DNA of 40,492 nt from Rachicladosporium sp. CCFEE 5018. Its lineage: Eukaryota; Ascomycota; Dothideomycetes; Cladosporiales; Cladosporiaceae. The stretch lies in NCBI GenBank assembly GCA_002077045.2, contig KZ111146.1:956660-997151 (forward strand). Reading direction: 5' to 3'. A model generated the notes under the pieces. It worked only from the letters and a program-made list of their open reading frames with translations. It searched no databases and was not told the origin of the DNA. Shown here piece by piece: positions 19,855-30,427 of this stretch (positions are counted from its first letter, which is position 1; every line of letters begins with the position of its first letter). The position numbers and the translations under genes were made by a program.

Positions 19855-20888
19855 GATGGATGATTTGAAGGCGGGGTGGTGGAGCGGCGGACCGGGAGTT
19901 ACGAGCAAGGAAAGCCTTCGAGTGTTGTCAAGCTCAATGATGTTCAAGCTAGGACCGCGTCGAAGTGGCGAAAGTCGACGCGTCGGTGGATTCTCGGGAA
20001 TCGCGCTCAAGGCACCACACCACGTGATCAGCCATCATCGTTCCTACCAGCTTCTGAAGTCCATATCAATATATGTATCGACACTGATCGGAGATCATAC
20101 CACTCCATCGCTCGATGCAAGAAGAGGTGCACTCCATGTCTCTTTCTCTACTTCATCGCTTCGACGACGCTGCTGATGCTCACCTTCGCCCAACAAGTCC
20201 ACTGTCCGAGAGTCAAACTCGTTGGAACCCTCATCTACTGTACAGTCTCCAACGCATTTCGGGAACCGGACCACCAACTCCACCATCCCTACTACTCCGA
20301 CGCAAGTATAGCCTACGACAGCCCCCGTCCCAATCTCCGCATTCCCAAAGATCTTCGTATCTCCTGCCAAGGCCCGGTTTCAGTCGTCATCTGTGGTGCC
20401 ACTGGTGCAGATCCGCCAAGCAGATCAACATGAAACACCTCCCCTTCGTTCTCCATCCGCTTCTCCAAACAGCACCCGCTGGCAACGCTGTAGATGACAA
20501 TCTAGCATATCGATCACGGTACCAATGCACGGCCGTGGTGACATTGAGTGCGGGTGCGCGTGATGCGGTGTTGTCTATTCGCGGGAAGTGAGTATGTTGG
20601 CTATCTCTGTCTCGTTTCTTCCAGACGTCCATCCTTCCTTCTCATCACATTTGCTCAAGATATCCCCAAAGACTTACTCTTCATCAAGATCTATCTCAAC
20701 GTGTCCATACATTCGACTCGCCTTACGATTCGCGCACGATCGTTCCAAGGCTGGTTCCTTGCATAATATCAACGACCTGCATACGATAACCACGACCAAT
20801 TCTCACCTCAGGACACGAGACGCTGAGTCTACTCGGATTACCCACTCATAATACTTCGAACGCGAGATTGCAACGTACCACCGCCATC
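19855..20888. other. Divergent intergenic region RAD51 / small Ser-rich gene (copy A)
   Basis: About 1 kb between two divergent start codons. It contains the MCB box and a CACGTG at 20021-20026, both conserved in copy B. Open frames of 90-185 codons exist on both strands, but the differences from copy B change amino acids in every frame I checked, so I do not call a gene. 20240-20600 is nearly identical between copies, while 20030-20240 is much more diverged and has a 19 bp indel (about 20029-20048, absent in copy B). The conserved part may be promoter, 5' UTR or a non-coding RNA. Confidence 0.5.
19978..19983. promoter_or_regulatory. MCB (ACGCGT) box upstream of RAD51 copy A
   Basis: Perfect ACGCGT, palindromic, 124 bp upstream of the RAD51 ATG. 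The hexamer is kept at the same place in copy B (39183-39188) although the base just before it differs. MCB boxes bind the MBF/DSC1 factor and give G1/S expression of replication and repair genes, including RAD51 in budding yeast. Function here is inferred. Confidence 0.55.
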
Positions 20889-21311
20889 ATGTCGCCCTCC
20901 CTCAAGACCCGCCTTTCTCTCCGAAAACTCCGCACAGTCTTCAATAACTCATCGACGCCTTCTACATCACCCCGCTCAGATTCACAAGCAAGCACAATCT
21001 CACCATCATCGCCGTTGTCCACGGCCTCGCCCCGCACAAGGTCAACGCCTTCACCCTTTCAAGAATTCGACTTCGATCTCAGCCCATCAACTGCACTGCC
21101 TTTCAAGCTACGGGGCGCATTGCCTTCCGGCTCATCAGCAGTGGACTCGAGGCGGGTGATCAGACGGAAGAAGAGCTGCGTCGAGCTCGAGCAAGAAGCC
21201 GAGCGATGTGAGGTCGATGGGCAGCTCATTGGGCTCATTGAGCCGAGACCTAAGGCACGGGTGGGGTGTGCGTTGGGCGGAATTGAAGAGGTGCTGTGTG
21301 GCGAGGCGTAG
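20889..21311 (+). CDS. Small Ser/Thr/Pro-rich hypothetical protein (copy A)
   Basis: 140 residues from ATG 20889 (context CGCCATCATGT). The N-terminal half is basic then Ser/Thr/Pro-rich and probably disordered (MSPSLKTRLSLRKLRTVFNN, then many SP/TP pairs, which are possible proline-directed phosphorylation sites). The C-terminal half is more ordered, with RRVIRRKKSCVELEQEAERCEVDGQ (first part shown) and a Gly/Ala-rich end. No domain recognised. Four base differences from copy B were noted in the compared part: two silent, two changing residues (Ser/Leu and Gly/Ser). Divergent from RAD51. Likely a lineage-specific gene; function unknown. Confidence 0.6.
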   Translation: MSPSLKTRLSLRKLRTVFNNSSTPSTSPRSDSQASTISPSSPLSTASPRTRSTPSPFQEFDFDLSPSTALPFKLRGALPSGSSAVDSRRVIRRKKSCVELEQEAERCEVDGQLIGLIEPRPKARVGCALGGIEEVLCGEA

Positions 21312-21757
21312 TGGCCTGGAGGGTTCACCCATCACGCCACTTTGCCCACGACCCATACTGGAAGGCACGCTCATGCATGGTAGTTAGAAGTACAAATGGT
21401 CGTCGCAGAACGCGTGCCTACATCAACAGACGTGGCTACCACACACCGCAATGGCGTATTATACGGGTGGCGCTCCGATCGCAACGTGGATGCGCACCGT
21501 AGGTGTTGCCAATTACACCATGGGGGATGGGGAGGACGTGGGAAGGTTAGGTAACAGGCGGTGTGCTCCGAGCATGGGTGCACGTAGCACGAGAGGAAAG
21601 TCTGAACTTGTATTGCATGGTTCAGCCGATGTTCACAGGAAAGTGGTGGAAATCTTGGTACATATATCATATCATGACATACATAATCCCCATTCTCATT
21701 GCTGTACACAGCGTGTCCTGTTCATGCCAGAAGTTCGCAACACGGCGGACGCATCGC
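21312..21757. other. Convergent spacer between small gene and GH3 gene
   Basis: 446 bp of 3' UTR-type sequence. On the minus strand 21520-21503 reads TGGTGTAATTGGCAACAC, a strong match to a tRNA D-arm, but no anticodon arm, T-arm or matching acceptor stem follows. No gene called. Confidence 0.45.
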
Positions 21758-24656
21758 CTACGAGTGCGCCACCGTGCTCTCCGGCTGCACATGCACCGGC
21801 ACAGAGTAGTCGTACTCCGCCCTTGGCTTCGGTAGCGTCTCAATGACAGCCGGCTTGCCAGTCAACTTGAACTTCTGCGTCAAGTACCTGTCGTTGTCCA
21901 GTGCAATCTCATAGTCTCCAGGGTAGATCGTCAAGCTTCCGTCCGCGTCTGAGCGAGCCAATGAGCCGAGTGTGAGCGGGAGATCCATGGTTTGCGAGTC
22001 GCGGGCCGTGACAGCGTGCGCGCGAGCGTAGGATACGAGTGACTTGTTCGGGCGCGGCGCTAGCCCAGCGTTGCCGCTGGAGATGAATAACAGGCCGACG
22101 AAGTCACTTGTGATCTTGCCCGTGTTGCGAATAGTAGCCGAGACTGTGGCGAAGGGCGTGATGTCCTTGACGGAACCATGGCCCTTCTTGCAGTCATCAA
22201 CGAGCTGCTGGATGTTGTACTGCTTACGCAGTGTCTTGCCCCACTTGAAGGAGAACTTAGTGTACGAAAGTCCGTATCCGAATGCGCGGACTGCCTTGCC
22301 AGTGTAGTATTTGTACGTCCTTCCTGGGTAGCCACTGGATGCATTGGCGCGGAGATCGATGTCGAAGATGCTGACTTCGTCTGCGTAGGAGGCTGGGTAT
22401 TGTGTGATTGGCAATCTGCCAGCTGGTGCGTATTTGCCGACGATGGTGTCGAGGATTGCCTGAGCGCCCGATTGACTCGGGTACCCGGCCCAGATCACGG
22501 ACTTAACGTTCTTGTCGTTGAAGAGGGGTGTGCCATCGAGTTGCCCGCCGCCGAACTGCACGACTACGATGGGCTTGTTCAAAGCTGAGAGCTGCGCAAT
22601 AAGGTTGCGTTGGTACAGTGGCCAAGCGAGATCTTCACGGTCGTTCTGTTCGTTTTCGAGCGAACCGTCAATACCGCCGAGGAAGAAGATGACGTCTGCT
22701 CCTTGTGCTGCAGTGAGAGCAGCAGCGAAGCCGGTGTTGTTCGTCGCATTGATTGCTGTGCCTTGAGCGTAGGTGACGTCCCAGGCCGAGTAGTTCTTGA
22801 ACACTTGCAACGGACTGAGGATTGTCTTTGGGGGTCCAGAGTAATCGCCCTGCATCTGGGTCGTGGCGTTGGCGTAAGGTCCGATCAGCGCAGCCTTCGC
22901 TTTGCCACCAGACGACAGGGGAAGGAAGCTCTTGTCGTTTTTGAGAAGAGTCATGCCCTCGACCGCCGCTTTGTAGGCAGTAGCCTCAGCCTCAGGTGTT
23001 CCAACATCAGACCAGTCGAGCGTGTCGTACTTGCTGCCGTCGAAGTAGCCGACAGTGAACAAGGCACTGTACAAGCGGTTCAGAGCTTGGTCCAGTCTCG
23101 CGACAGTCGTACTGTTGAGGGCCAGAGACTGGTTTAGCGTTAGGTAGGCACTGCCGCAGTCGAGATCGGTGCCAGCGTTCAGAGCAGCTGAAGCCGCGTC
23201 TGGGATTGTGTCGGTGAAGTTGTGAAATTCAGCGATGTCTTGAACAGCACCACAGTCGCCAACAACATACTGGTACTTCTCAGTGAAGTTCCAGTGGGTC
23301 CTCAGTACCTCGTCGAGCAAGTAGTAGCTCGCGCAACTCGGGTACCCGCCGACAGCGTTGTAGCTGCACATGATGGATCCGACGGAGACATCACGCACAC
23401 ATGTCTTGAAGGCGGGCAAGAAGTAGTCTGCCAAGTCCTGCTGTGAAGGATTGTAGTTGTTGCCGTAGCGGCCACTCTCGACATCGTACCTGGGAAGGTC
23501 AGTAACGTTCACTTGTGTAACGGTTCAGAGTCGATCTTACGCGGCGTAATGCTTGCACGTCGCAATGACTTGCTTGTCCGTAACATCGTCTCCCTGCATG
23601 CCTGGAACGAGGTTGCGAACGTAGCTCTGGACATGGAAGACGTCTTCGCCAGGTGTCTCTTGCCCGCGACCCCATCGAGGCTCACGGAAGGGATTCTAAT
23701 ATCATCATTAGTAGATGTTCCCCCGAGTTTCAAAGGTAGATCGTACGTACCATGTTCGGGGCCCAGTAGTCGAATCCAGCGAACCCGAAGTTGCCGAACG
23801 CTCTGCCCTCCTTGCCGATGACCTCTCCGATCGCCCGAATGAGGGCATCGTCGAAGGCCGCAGCTGAAGTGATGGGCGACGGGAAACTCGTAGCATATGA
23901 AAAGTTGGCTGGCTTGTTCGGGAACTGTACACCCGGAGCAGAGCCCACACCGTGCGTGGCCTCACTCCACCATTCGTAAGCTGGTAGACCAAGGCGCGCT
24001 GCTCCGGCCGAGGCATCAACCAAGTTCAGGATCTTCTCTGGTGTGGTGAGCTGACTGACTAGAGAAGCTACACGCTCCTCAATGCTCTTAGTCTTGTCGC
24101 AGACTGGGTTGCCACAGAGAGGACTGGTCAAGCAAGCCGGTGTGAAGTTGTCCTGTACTCCGCTCGAGGCGTTCCCGACTGAATCCGTGATTTGGTACAA
24201 GCTCATCACGTATGTAGCACCACACGATGAGGAGGGCTCGGTGGCACACTTCTGGGAGCACCTGGAGTCGGCGATCTTCTGTGCGTTGCCGAAATTGGGC
24301 TGCTCGCCACAGAAGCATTGGCTAGGAGGTGATAAGTACTTGCCATCGGGAAGCAGATGTATATCATCTCTTGTTACTTACGTGCCGAATTCAATACCTC
24401 CGTATCCGAAGCCACGCTCGCCACACCAGTTCGCGCAGTACTGTGGCGTCATACCGATCGTACTGAGCTTCGCTGCCGACAGGATGCTGACGCTCGGGTC
24501 ATTGTAGCATCCAAGGTAGACCTTTGTGGCGTTGTAGGCTGCACCTCCACCGCTGGCATTGCAGGTGAAGTTAGTAGTGCCTTGAGCATTGCCAAACGCG
24601 GCGACCGCAGACAGCAGCGCGACGTTCCGCAGGGCTGTAGATCGATTCGGCGCCAT
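21758..24656 (-). CDS. Secreted GH3 beta-xylosidase with N-terminal WSC domain
   Basis: Four exons: 24656-24382, 24321-23751, 23695-23541 and 23489-21758, introns of 60, 55 and 51 bp, all GT-AG, joined in phase: 910 residues. Signal peptide about 1-24 (ALLSAVAAFGNA). A WSC carbohydrate-binding domain follows at about 46-134 (VYLGCYNDPS; MTPQYCANWC; QCFCGEQPNFG; SSSCGATYVMSLYQ), with Cys spacing typical of the family. The GH3 part starts near 150 and matches fungal exo-1,4-beta-xylosidases (NPFREPRWGRGQETPGED; KHYAAYD; VGSIMCSYNAVGG). The candidate nucleophile is D412 in VVGDCGAVQD. The C-terminal GH3 and fibronectin-III-like domains are complete. Expected role: extracellular release of xylose from xylo-oligosaccharides; some GH3 enzymes also use arabinosides or glucosides. 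Single copy in this window. Confidence 0.9.
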
Positions 24657-24668
24657 TCTGGTCGAGTA

Positions 24669-24743
24669 CTGTAGGTTTACAGAGGGTAGACGAACCAGGG
24701 ACTAACTACGAGAAGTAGGAAAATGTAGTGAAATAGTACTTAC
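24669..24743 (-). other. Possible 5' UTR intron of the GH3 gene
   Basis: Minus strand GTAAGT donor (24743) and CCTACAG acceptor (ending 24669), 75 bp, end 12 bases before the start codon. Splicing would not change the protein. Weak, based on site quality only. Confidence 0.3.
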
Positions 24744-24883
24744 CTCATGGCCTGTGGGTCTTCATTGTCGATTCTACCGGCGGCCTGCTAGAACCCAGCA
24801 CAGACTTCATCAATGACAATATGTCAACATAGCCGTCGGCCTTAGTAGGTATTCTGTTGTTAAGCAAGAGTGCGGATGCAACA

Positions 24884-24901
24884 GTGGGGTCGAAGCTGGG
24901 G
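24884..24901. promoter_or_regulatory. Pair of CreA-like (SYGGRG) words upstream of the GH3 gene
   Basis: GTGGGG (24884-24889) and CTGGGG (24896-24901) on the + strand, about 230 bp upstream of the ATG. Closely spaced SYGGRG pairs mediate carbon catabolite repression of xylanolytic genes in Aspergillus. The hexamer is degenerate and common, so this is only suggestive. Confidence 0.25.
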
Positions 24902-26999
24902 TAATCAAGTTGATGTGCGGAGGTGCAGACTTCGGGTCGCCCATGTACCTTGCAGATCTACTGCACCACATTAGCCGGTAAACGTTCACGCTGCAGCATC
25001 GCGTCAGCCAATGTGGACGAGATCGGGATCGTCTTCCAGGTGCTCGGTCATGCTTCGCGGCGACACAATTGGAGGCTATTCACATCGTCGCGCAGAGAGA
25101 TCTGGCTGTGGTGCAACGCTGGCCACCAGACTGCAGTGCCGAGTCCCCATGACCGCAGCGTGGCCGTCGCATCTTCGAGGACTTTCAGCGGCAGTAACAA
25201 GGTGCCGTCGGACGCCGGACAACATCTGTATGGTGATAATGCGGTCGGCAGCATCATCGCTCCAAGCGCCTCGGCAGCGGGCCGTGTTGAGAGACAGTCC
25301 CTCCACTCCATCCGAGAACGTCGTCTTCAACATTGCACAGGCTCTGTGGCTACACGACTACCTCCCAAATCGGAGACGAGAGACACTCTTTGATGTGGCG
25401 AGTGCCATTCAACACTTTGCGATGTGTAGCCTGTCACGGGTGTCGGATAAGCCTGAATGAGGAAGACAAGCAGCGATCGCTGCAAGGCTCCATCTCGTTC
25501 CCTCAAGCGAGCAATGAGTCCTGGTCATGTATCGAGGCGACAGTGATGTTGGATGTTGCAAAAACTTACGTGCTATTTTAACCTCATTACTGCTGAAGCT
25601 TGCGCCTGGTACGAGGACTGATCCCCCGACCTAGGATGCTGGAAACGAGCGCTGTTACCAGCGCGACATCGAATGCACGTTCAGTCGATTCACCGAGAGG
25701 GCCTCTCCGTGAACTCACACATCACCCTTTGGAGACCGGAATCCTGTGGTTCGGCTATTCGGTCTGCTGGGAGCCTTCATTGCAGTTCCGTGGCATCTAC
25801 AGTCTTATGGATCCTCCTGAGGCGATCTAACCGGCTTGTTGCGCTGTATTCGCCCCGATGACAGAGTCGAGGATCTGTGCGAAAGGCTCTCAGTAGCGCG
25901 CTAGCTATAAGGTCCATCGGTAAGGCCTTCCAGTGTGGCACAAACCGGCTCCTGCAGCGTGGCTTGAACAAAGCACACACTACGTCTGTAGGTGCCTTTT
26001 CTGTAAGTCCTTTGCAGGTCCTCAGTCCTGGCCATTTGATCGCCCTGGAGTACGGGAGTCCACTGGATGCAAGAGCTTAGTGGAAATGCATTTACCAGCA
26101 GAAAGTCGACCTTCATCGCTGGTCCCAGGTCCTCGCTGCGTTCTTGTCACTTCTTCCCGGCCACCGACAGGATATCGAACTTTGATGTCGCTTGGTCAGG
26201 TACGTCTCTCGTACTTCTTACTCGGTTCTTCGCAAGCAGGTCTCGAAACCTGTCTCTCGACTTTATCCCAGCCCAAGCTAGTGGACATATTGGCCATCCT
26301 CGTTGATTCCTTTGTCTGCCTGCGCTATGTGAAGTCGTGATCAGGTCACTGTCTGTACAATGGTATGTTATATGGGTGTGAAGGCTTTTATACATCACTC
26401 TTCGGAGCCTATCATGATGCACAGCCAGGTTTCCCCTTGTCTTAGTTCTCGGCCTGGCGGTTGTTTTCTCGGATTGAAGCTGCAATCATGGGATACGAGC
26501 AACCGTCTGTCAGTCCGGAATTGTACATGGGCAGGAGTTCTTCTGAGGCGTTGGATCAGATCTTGGCCATCGATATCGTTAAGTCTATCTTGTCGTATCC
26601 CAGTGGAGAACTGCTAGATCAGAGCACATTCCGACCATGGGCAACTTATCGGCATAGAAGTGGCGTCGCTCGCGGCGGTGGCGGAAGTCGATCTCATGGC
26701 TGGCGGTGCGAGCTTAAGTCACGCAACACCAGTCACTCCAGGCCTTTCTCCATCGTCGTGCTCGCAGGTATTGACACAGCAACATGGCATCGACACAGCC
26801 GATCACAGATGATGATCGTAGTGGCACGTGGCCCAACGATACCGTCAAGCCTCCAGCGAGATCTCTCGATTCGAAAACGCCAGAAGTAATCACTGACGGC
26901 ATCTTCAAGCATTGACAGCTTGAAGAAGAGCGTAGGGACAAGGAGGTCACCGAACAGGGTACAACGGCGACGATACGGGCTACGAAACATTGACATGGT

Positions 27000-27860
27000 A
27001 TGCAGGAAGACAAAGTTGGAGTATCGTTCGCTCGACAAGAAGAGCGTAGATTCTGCGTCTTGTTGGAAGCTCATCCCAACGAACTGCAGATCAAGATACT
27101 TGAGTTCGCAGCTTGCGCTTGCATCCCAATAATCTATGTCGATAAGGCCTTCAATCCACCCTTGTTCGCACGCGTACTCATCAAAGGCTTGTCTCGGGTA
27201 CCCACGCGCTTCATGCAGCTGGCATACGAAGCGATAATGGAAAGCGTAAGCTTCAGCTTCCATCCAGACTTCACCAGGAGGCGAGGACCAGACCGACAAC
27301 CTGGCTTGATGACCGTGGACCCACCTCGATTCTTCTGGCGGCAGTACAGTGCGCAGCACATTCGCCACATCACGATCGACCTCAAAGTCAGCTTCAAGAT
27401 CCAGTATCTGTACATCGGGGAGATCCGCTTTGCGCAAGAAGGTATCCCAGACATAGCCCGCTTCTTTTCAAATCTGGCTACTAGTACAATGGTGTTGAAT
27501 TGCGCGTTCAAGAGAGGAGAAAGCAGGAACACCATACGAGGTCTCCTGGCTACATTGTGTCGTATCGAATCTTGGCAGTCGCCGGTTGTGAGCACCTTCA
27601 GACGTGAGCTCCCAATACTATTGGACTCATTCGTCGATCATGGACCTGGAAAGCGTCGTTACTTCCGCTTCGATATCGGACGCTCTGGTGCTCCTACCTG
27701 GTGGCCGAGCGCTCAAATACTCTCAAGCGAGCCGATCGACGTCTCACGGTTCGTGGCAAATCATAGAGCTGACGAAGGAAAAACGGTGGGTGAAAGCTTG
27801 CTGGAGCACTTGGCATCTCAGCGTATTAGCAAGGATTGGGTGTGGCGCACCGCGATCTGA
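27000..27860 (+). CDS. F-box-like hypothetical protein
   Basis: 286 residues, single exon, ATG at 27000; the frame is closed by TGA at 26991. Near residue 25 is HPNELQIKILEFAACACIP, which resembles the start of the degenerate F-box/cyclin-F-like domains that are abundant in Dothideomycetes (LPxELxxxIxELA). It is followed by a segment in the usual place for VSRxFxxLAYEAFY (here RVPTRFMQLAYEAIMESVSF) and by RHITIDLKVSF, typical of the same proteins. F-box proteins of this kind are presumed SCF ubiquitin-ligase adaptors but most are uncharacterised. A 234-codon antisense frame overlaps its 5' half; the + frame is preferred because it carries these motifs. Confidence 0.5.
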   Translation: MQEDKVGVSFARQEERRFCVLLEAHPNELQIKILEFAACACIPIIYVDKAFNPPLFARVLIKGLSRVPTRFMQLAYEAIMESVSFSFHPDFTRRRGPDRQPGLMTVDPPRFFWRQYSAQHIRHITIDLKVSFKIQYLYIGEIRFAQEGIPDIARFFSNLATSTMVLNCAFKRGESRNTIRGLLATLCRIESWQSPVVSTFRRELPILLDSFVDHGPGKRRYFRFDIGRSGAPTWWPSAQILSSEPIDVSRFVANHRADEGKTVGESLLEHLASQRISKDWVWRTAI

Positions 27861-28102
27861 GCTGCCTGATCAAATGATGTCCTCTCTTAGCGCATACTGC
27901 TATGATGGTCCACCGCTGCAGCGAGTCTGACATGCGCACCTCGGACCTCGCACATTTCAAGAATCGGAAACAGTAAATCAGAGGAATGTCAGAACAGAAG
28001 AACTTGTACAACCAACGCCAGCGCTATGCTACACTACCTGCCCAGCTGGGTATCATGCATTTCCACTCTCCCAGAACTCCCAAATCAATGACTTACACTG
28101 TT

Positions 28103-30327
28103 CTATCCCGCCCCAGGACTTCTCCCCTCACTCCCCTTCCTCTGCGTCGCGCTCCGCCTCACACTCTCTCCCCAAGCCGAGCTCCCAAACATCCCCATCA
28201 TATCCCCCTGGCTGACCGCACTTCCAGCCCGGCTCCTAGCACCGCCTTCGCTACTCCTAGGACTACCAGGAGGCGAAACACCAGTACCTGCGTTCTCCAG
28301 CGCGGCAGCGAAGTGCCAATCTGGCTGAATGCTTGATTGAGATGCGCTGGGTCGATGTGATGGCCGGAGGTAGGTGGGGAAGCTTTCTGTCGTCGGCGAA
28401 GGCTGAGGCGACATCTGGATCGAGGAGCTGCGATTACGGAGACCACCCGCTGCTTCGCCAGACGACGGCGCGTGGCTGCCGGCGTCAGAACCAGTGCCAG
28501 AACCGCTCGGTGAGCGATCGATGCCTAGACTGCTTGGACCTGGTGCATGCCATGGATTCTCACCATCGACTGGCGTGACGCTTAAAGACAGTATGTTGGT
28601 AAACGCCTTGGCCTGACTGATATCATCGCCTTCCATATCATGCACGAAGATCTCCGGCACGCCGAAGGTAGGTACAGCAGTCATCCTTGCGGCTTGCTTG
28701 CCGTCTATCGCCCTGCGGAACTTGCGGGACCAGTATAGCGTATCGAAGAAGCCAGCAACGACATTGCGATTCACGGCCTCTTCGACCCGCTGCAAGCGAG
28801 CGCGACGGCGCAGGAACTCGTCGAGCTTGAGACTCTTATTGTCGTTAATGACTTTGTAATGCGCAAGGATCATTAGTAGAGCATTGAACGGTATACCGCG
28901 GTCGAGATCGGCGGAATTCAGAATCTCTTCGTAGAATATGTTCATCCTTGCGCGACGACGGCGGATCTCATGGACTGGTATCTCGTTGAGCTTTGCGTTC
29001 AGCTTCTCCAGGTCGATTTCGTTGGACTCATGAATGCTTGCGCCGTCTAGAGGTAGCGAGGTCGTGCGGTAGAGGGTCTGCTTTCGGCAAGACGCGATCA
29101 GTGCGCCGACGGTGTAGTCACCATCGTAGATCCGCATCTCGAAAACACCACTCAGCTCGCCCAAGAACCTTGGAAAGACCTCCTTGGAAATATATCCACT
29201 TCCGTCCGGGTCGTATTCAGCCCAAGCCTGCTTGAACCTTCTGATCTCCTCGCGACTGATGATGCTCAGCCCACTGCTGCGCTGGTACACATACGAGAAG
29301 CTCTCGTAGATGAGCGAGATGAACAAGTTGACGAAGATGTACATGCTCAGGATATTCCACAGAATGAATATTGCGCGAGCCCACTCCGGACTCCCGCAGT
29401 CGCCGTCGTAGAATTTCTCGCCAACGGTGCAGTAAGGCGGAACGACGCTAGCGTAGTCTTCCATGACCTGATTCCAACCCTCGCCCACACTCGTGCGGAA
29501 GAGCAGGATAAGAGCCTTGGGTACGGTGCGGACGTTGATGTTGCCAGTCTCGTTCTCGGCAAAGCGCGTGAGGCCAAAGGTCTGGGTAAGCGCGATGGCG
29601 AAGACGAGGAAGAGGACGAACCAGGTGGCGAGTAAGTTGACGATGGAAGTCAGACTTGCCGCCGCGGTCTTGAAGAGCTGGTCCAGCTGGTTGTTTCGCG
29701 GAATCAAGAGCAGAGCCAGCGAGACGAGGAAGATCTTGTGAACCTGCGCGAAGTTCGTGTTTTCGAAATTGACCCACAGTAAGACCGTAGAGATGAACGT
29801 TGCCGATACCGCTATCAAAGAGAACACATCCCAAGCGCTCTTGCGGAATCTCGTCCAAGACAGCCCGATGATCCGAATGACGATATTCGCAATGTACAGC
29901 AAAGTGAACGCCATGAAGATGATATCCCTCGTGATGCTCCACCACTTCGGTTCCGGATAGTACTCCGTACATAGCAGTGCCAGATGCAGACAGAGTACCA
30001 CAGTGACTCCGCGCTGCCAGCCTCCAGTCTTAGTAGTCGCCCGTCTGTAACACCACTTCTGCCAGCTTGCAACTTCCTTCTTGTGATTCGGTCTCTTGCT
30101 CGGTGCAACCTGTCTCAGCAGCTTCCTCAGCTCCAGCCACGACCTTTGATCCGTAGTCAAGAAGGCCACTCCAGTCTGCTCTGTATAGTTGCGCATGAAA
30201 ACCGAGACGAAGAGCGTCAGCACGAATACTGCTCCGAGCAAATTGAACACGACGAAGAATATCGCATTCCCCTGACTAGCGAACAGACTCGGCTGCGTGA
30301 ATATACCCGTGATAGACTCCGCAGCGT
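28103..30327 (-). CDS. CCH1: CCH1 voltage-gated calcium channel, C-terminal part, cut by assembly gap
   Basis: Plasma-membrane high-affinity Ca2+ channel alpha subunit that works with Mid1. The frame is open right up to the N run, so the gene continues beyond it; about 741 residues are present. Visible parts in order: domain III S6 (NAIFFVVFNLLGAVFVLTLF), III-IV linker, domain IV S1-S6 with the pore loop LLFRTSVGEGWNQVMEDY, a cytoplasmic EF-hand (EYDPDGSGYISKE), a basic helical tail and a Ser/Pro-rich C-terminus of about 150 residues. Domains I-II and most of III are missing. The second half of the window does not supply them, so the truncation is an assembly matter and not evidence of a broken gene. 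No introns in the part seen. Confidence 0.9.
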
Positions 30328-30427
30328 NNNNNNNNNNNNNNNNNNNNNNNNNNNNNNNNNNNNNNNNNNNNNNNNNNNNNNNNNNNNNNNNNNNNNNNNN
30401 NNNNNNNNNNNNNNNNNNNNNNNNNNN
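30328..30427. other. Assembly gap of exactly 100 N
   Basis: One hundred consecutive N, the usual placeholder for a gap of unknown size. CCH1 enters it from the left and the modin-like copy B leaves it on the right, in mid-gene on both sides. Confidence 0.99.

Larger units (their letters stand above)
11164..21303 (+). repeat. Large duplicated segment, copy A
   Basis: Aligns collinearly, in direct orientation, with 30428-40492. The offset is 19264 at the left end, falls to about 19201 after the pseudolipase-NUP120 spacer and is 19186 at the right end because of indels (a spacer difference of about 62 bp, small indels around NUP120, and a 19 bp indel upstream of RAD51). Gene order and all intron positions are shared. 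Confidence 0.97.
24657..26999. other. Gene-poor stretch between GH3 gene and F-box-like gene
   Basis: 2.3 kb. The first 300 bp should be the GH3 promoter. The rest has only short open frames on both strands. The most protein-like is 26488-26889 + (MGYEQPSVSPELYMGRSSSE...), 134 codons, which I cannot support further. The minus frame 27437-26733 overlaps the F-box-like gene and is more likely its antisense shadow. No transposon protein, terminal repeat or long tandem repeat was recognised; a decayed element is possible. Confidence 0.4.

Noticed and set aside
20095..20370. Gly/Val-rich minus-strand ORF (GDTKIFGNAEIGTGAVVG) upstream of RAD51
   Set aside because: Does not start with ATG, differs from copy B mostly by amino-acid changes, and its C-terminal end is not conserved.
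20588..20624. Intron with GTGAGT donor and TTCCAG acceptor in the RAD51 upstream region
   Set aside because: Only 37 bp, below the usual fungal minimum, and the flanking frames give no recognisable protein.
21503..21520. tRNA-like D-arm on the minus strand (TGGTGTAATTGGCAACAC)
   Set aside because: No anticodon stem-loop, T-arm or pairing acceptor stem in the next 150 bases, so no tRNA gene. At most a relic or chance match.
26733..27437. Minus-strand 234-codon ORF overlapping the F-box-like gene
   Set aside because: The + frame carries F-box-like and LAYEAI-type motifs; the minus frame has no family resemblance and is best explained as an antisense shadow.
28103..30327. CCH1 as a truncated pseudogene
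   Set aside because: The frame is intact up to the N gap; the missing part is explained by the gap.
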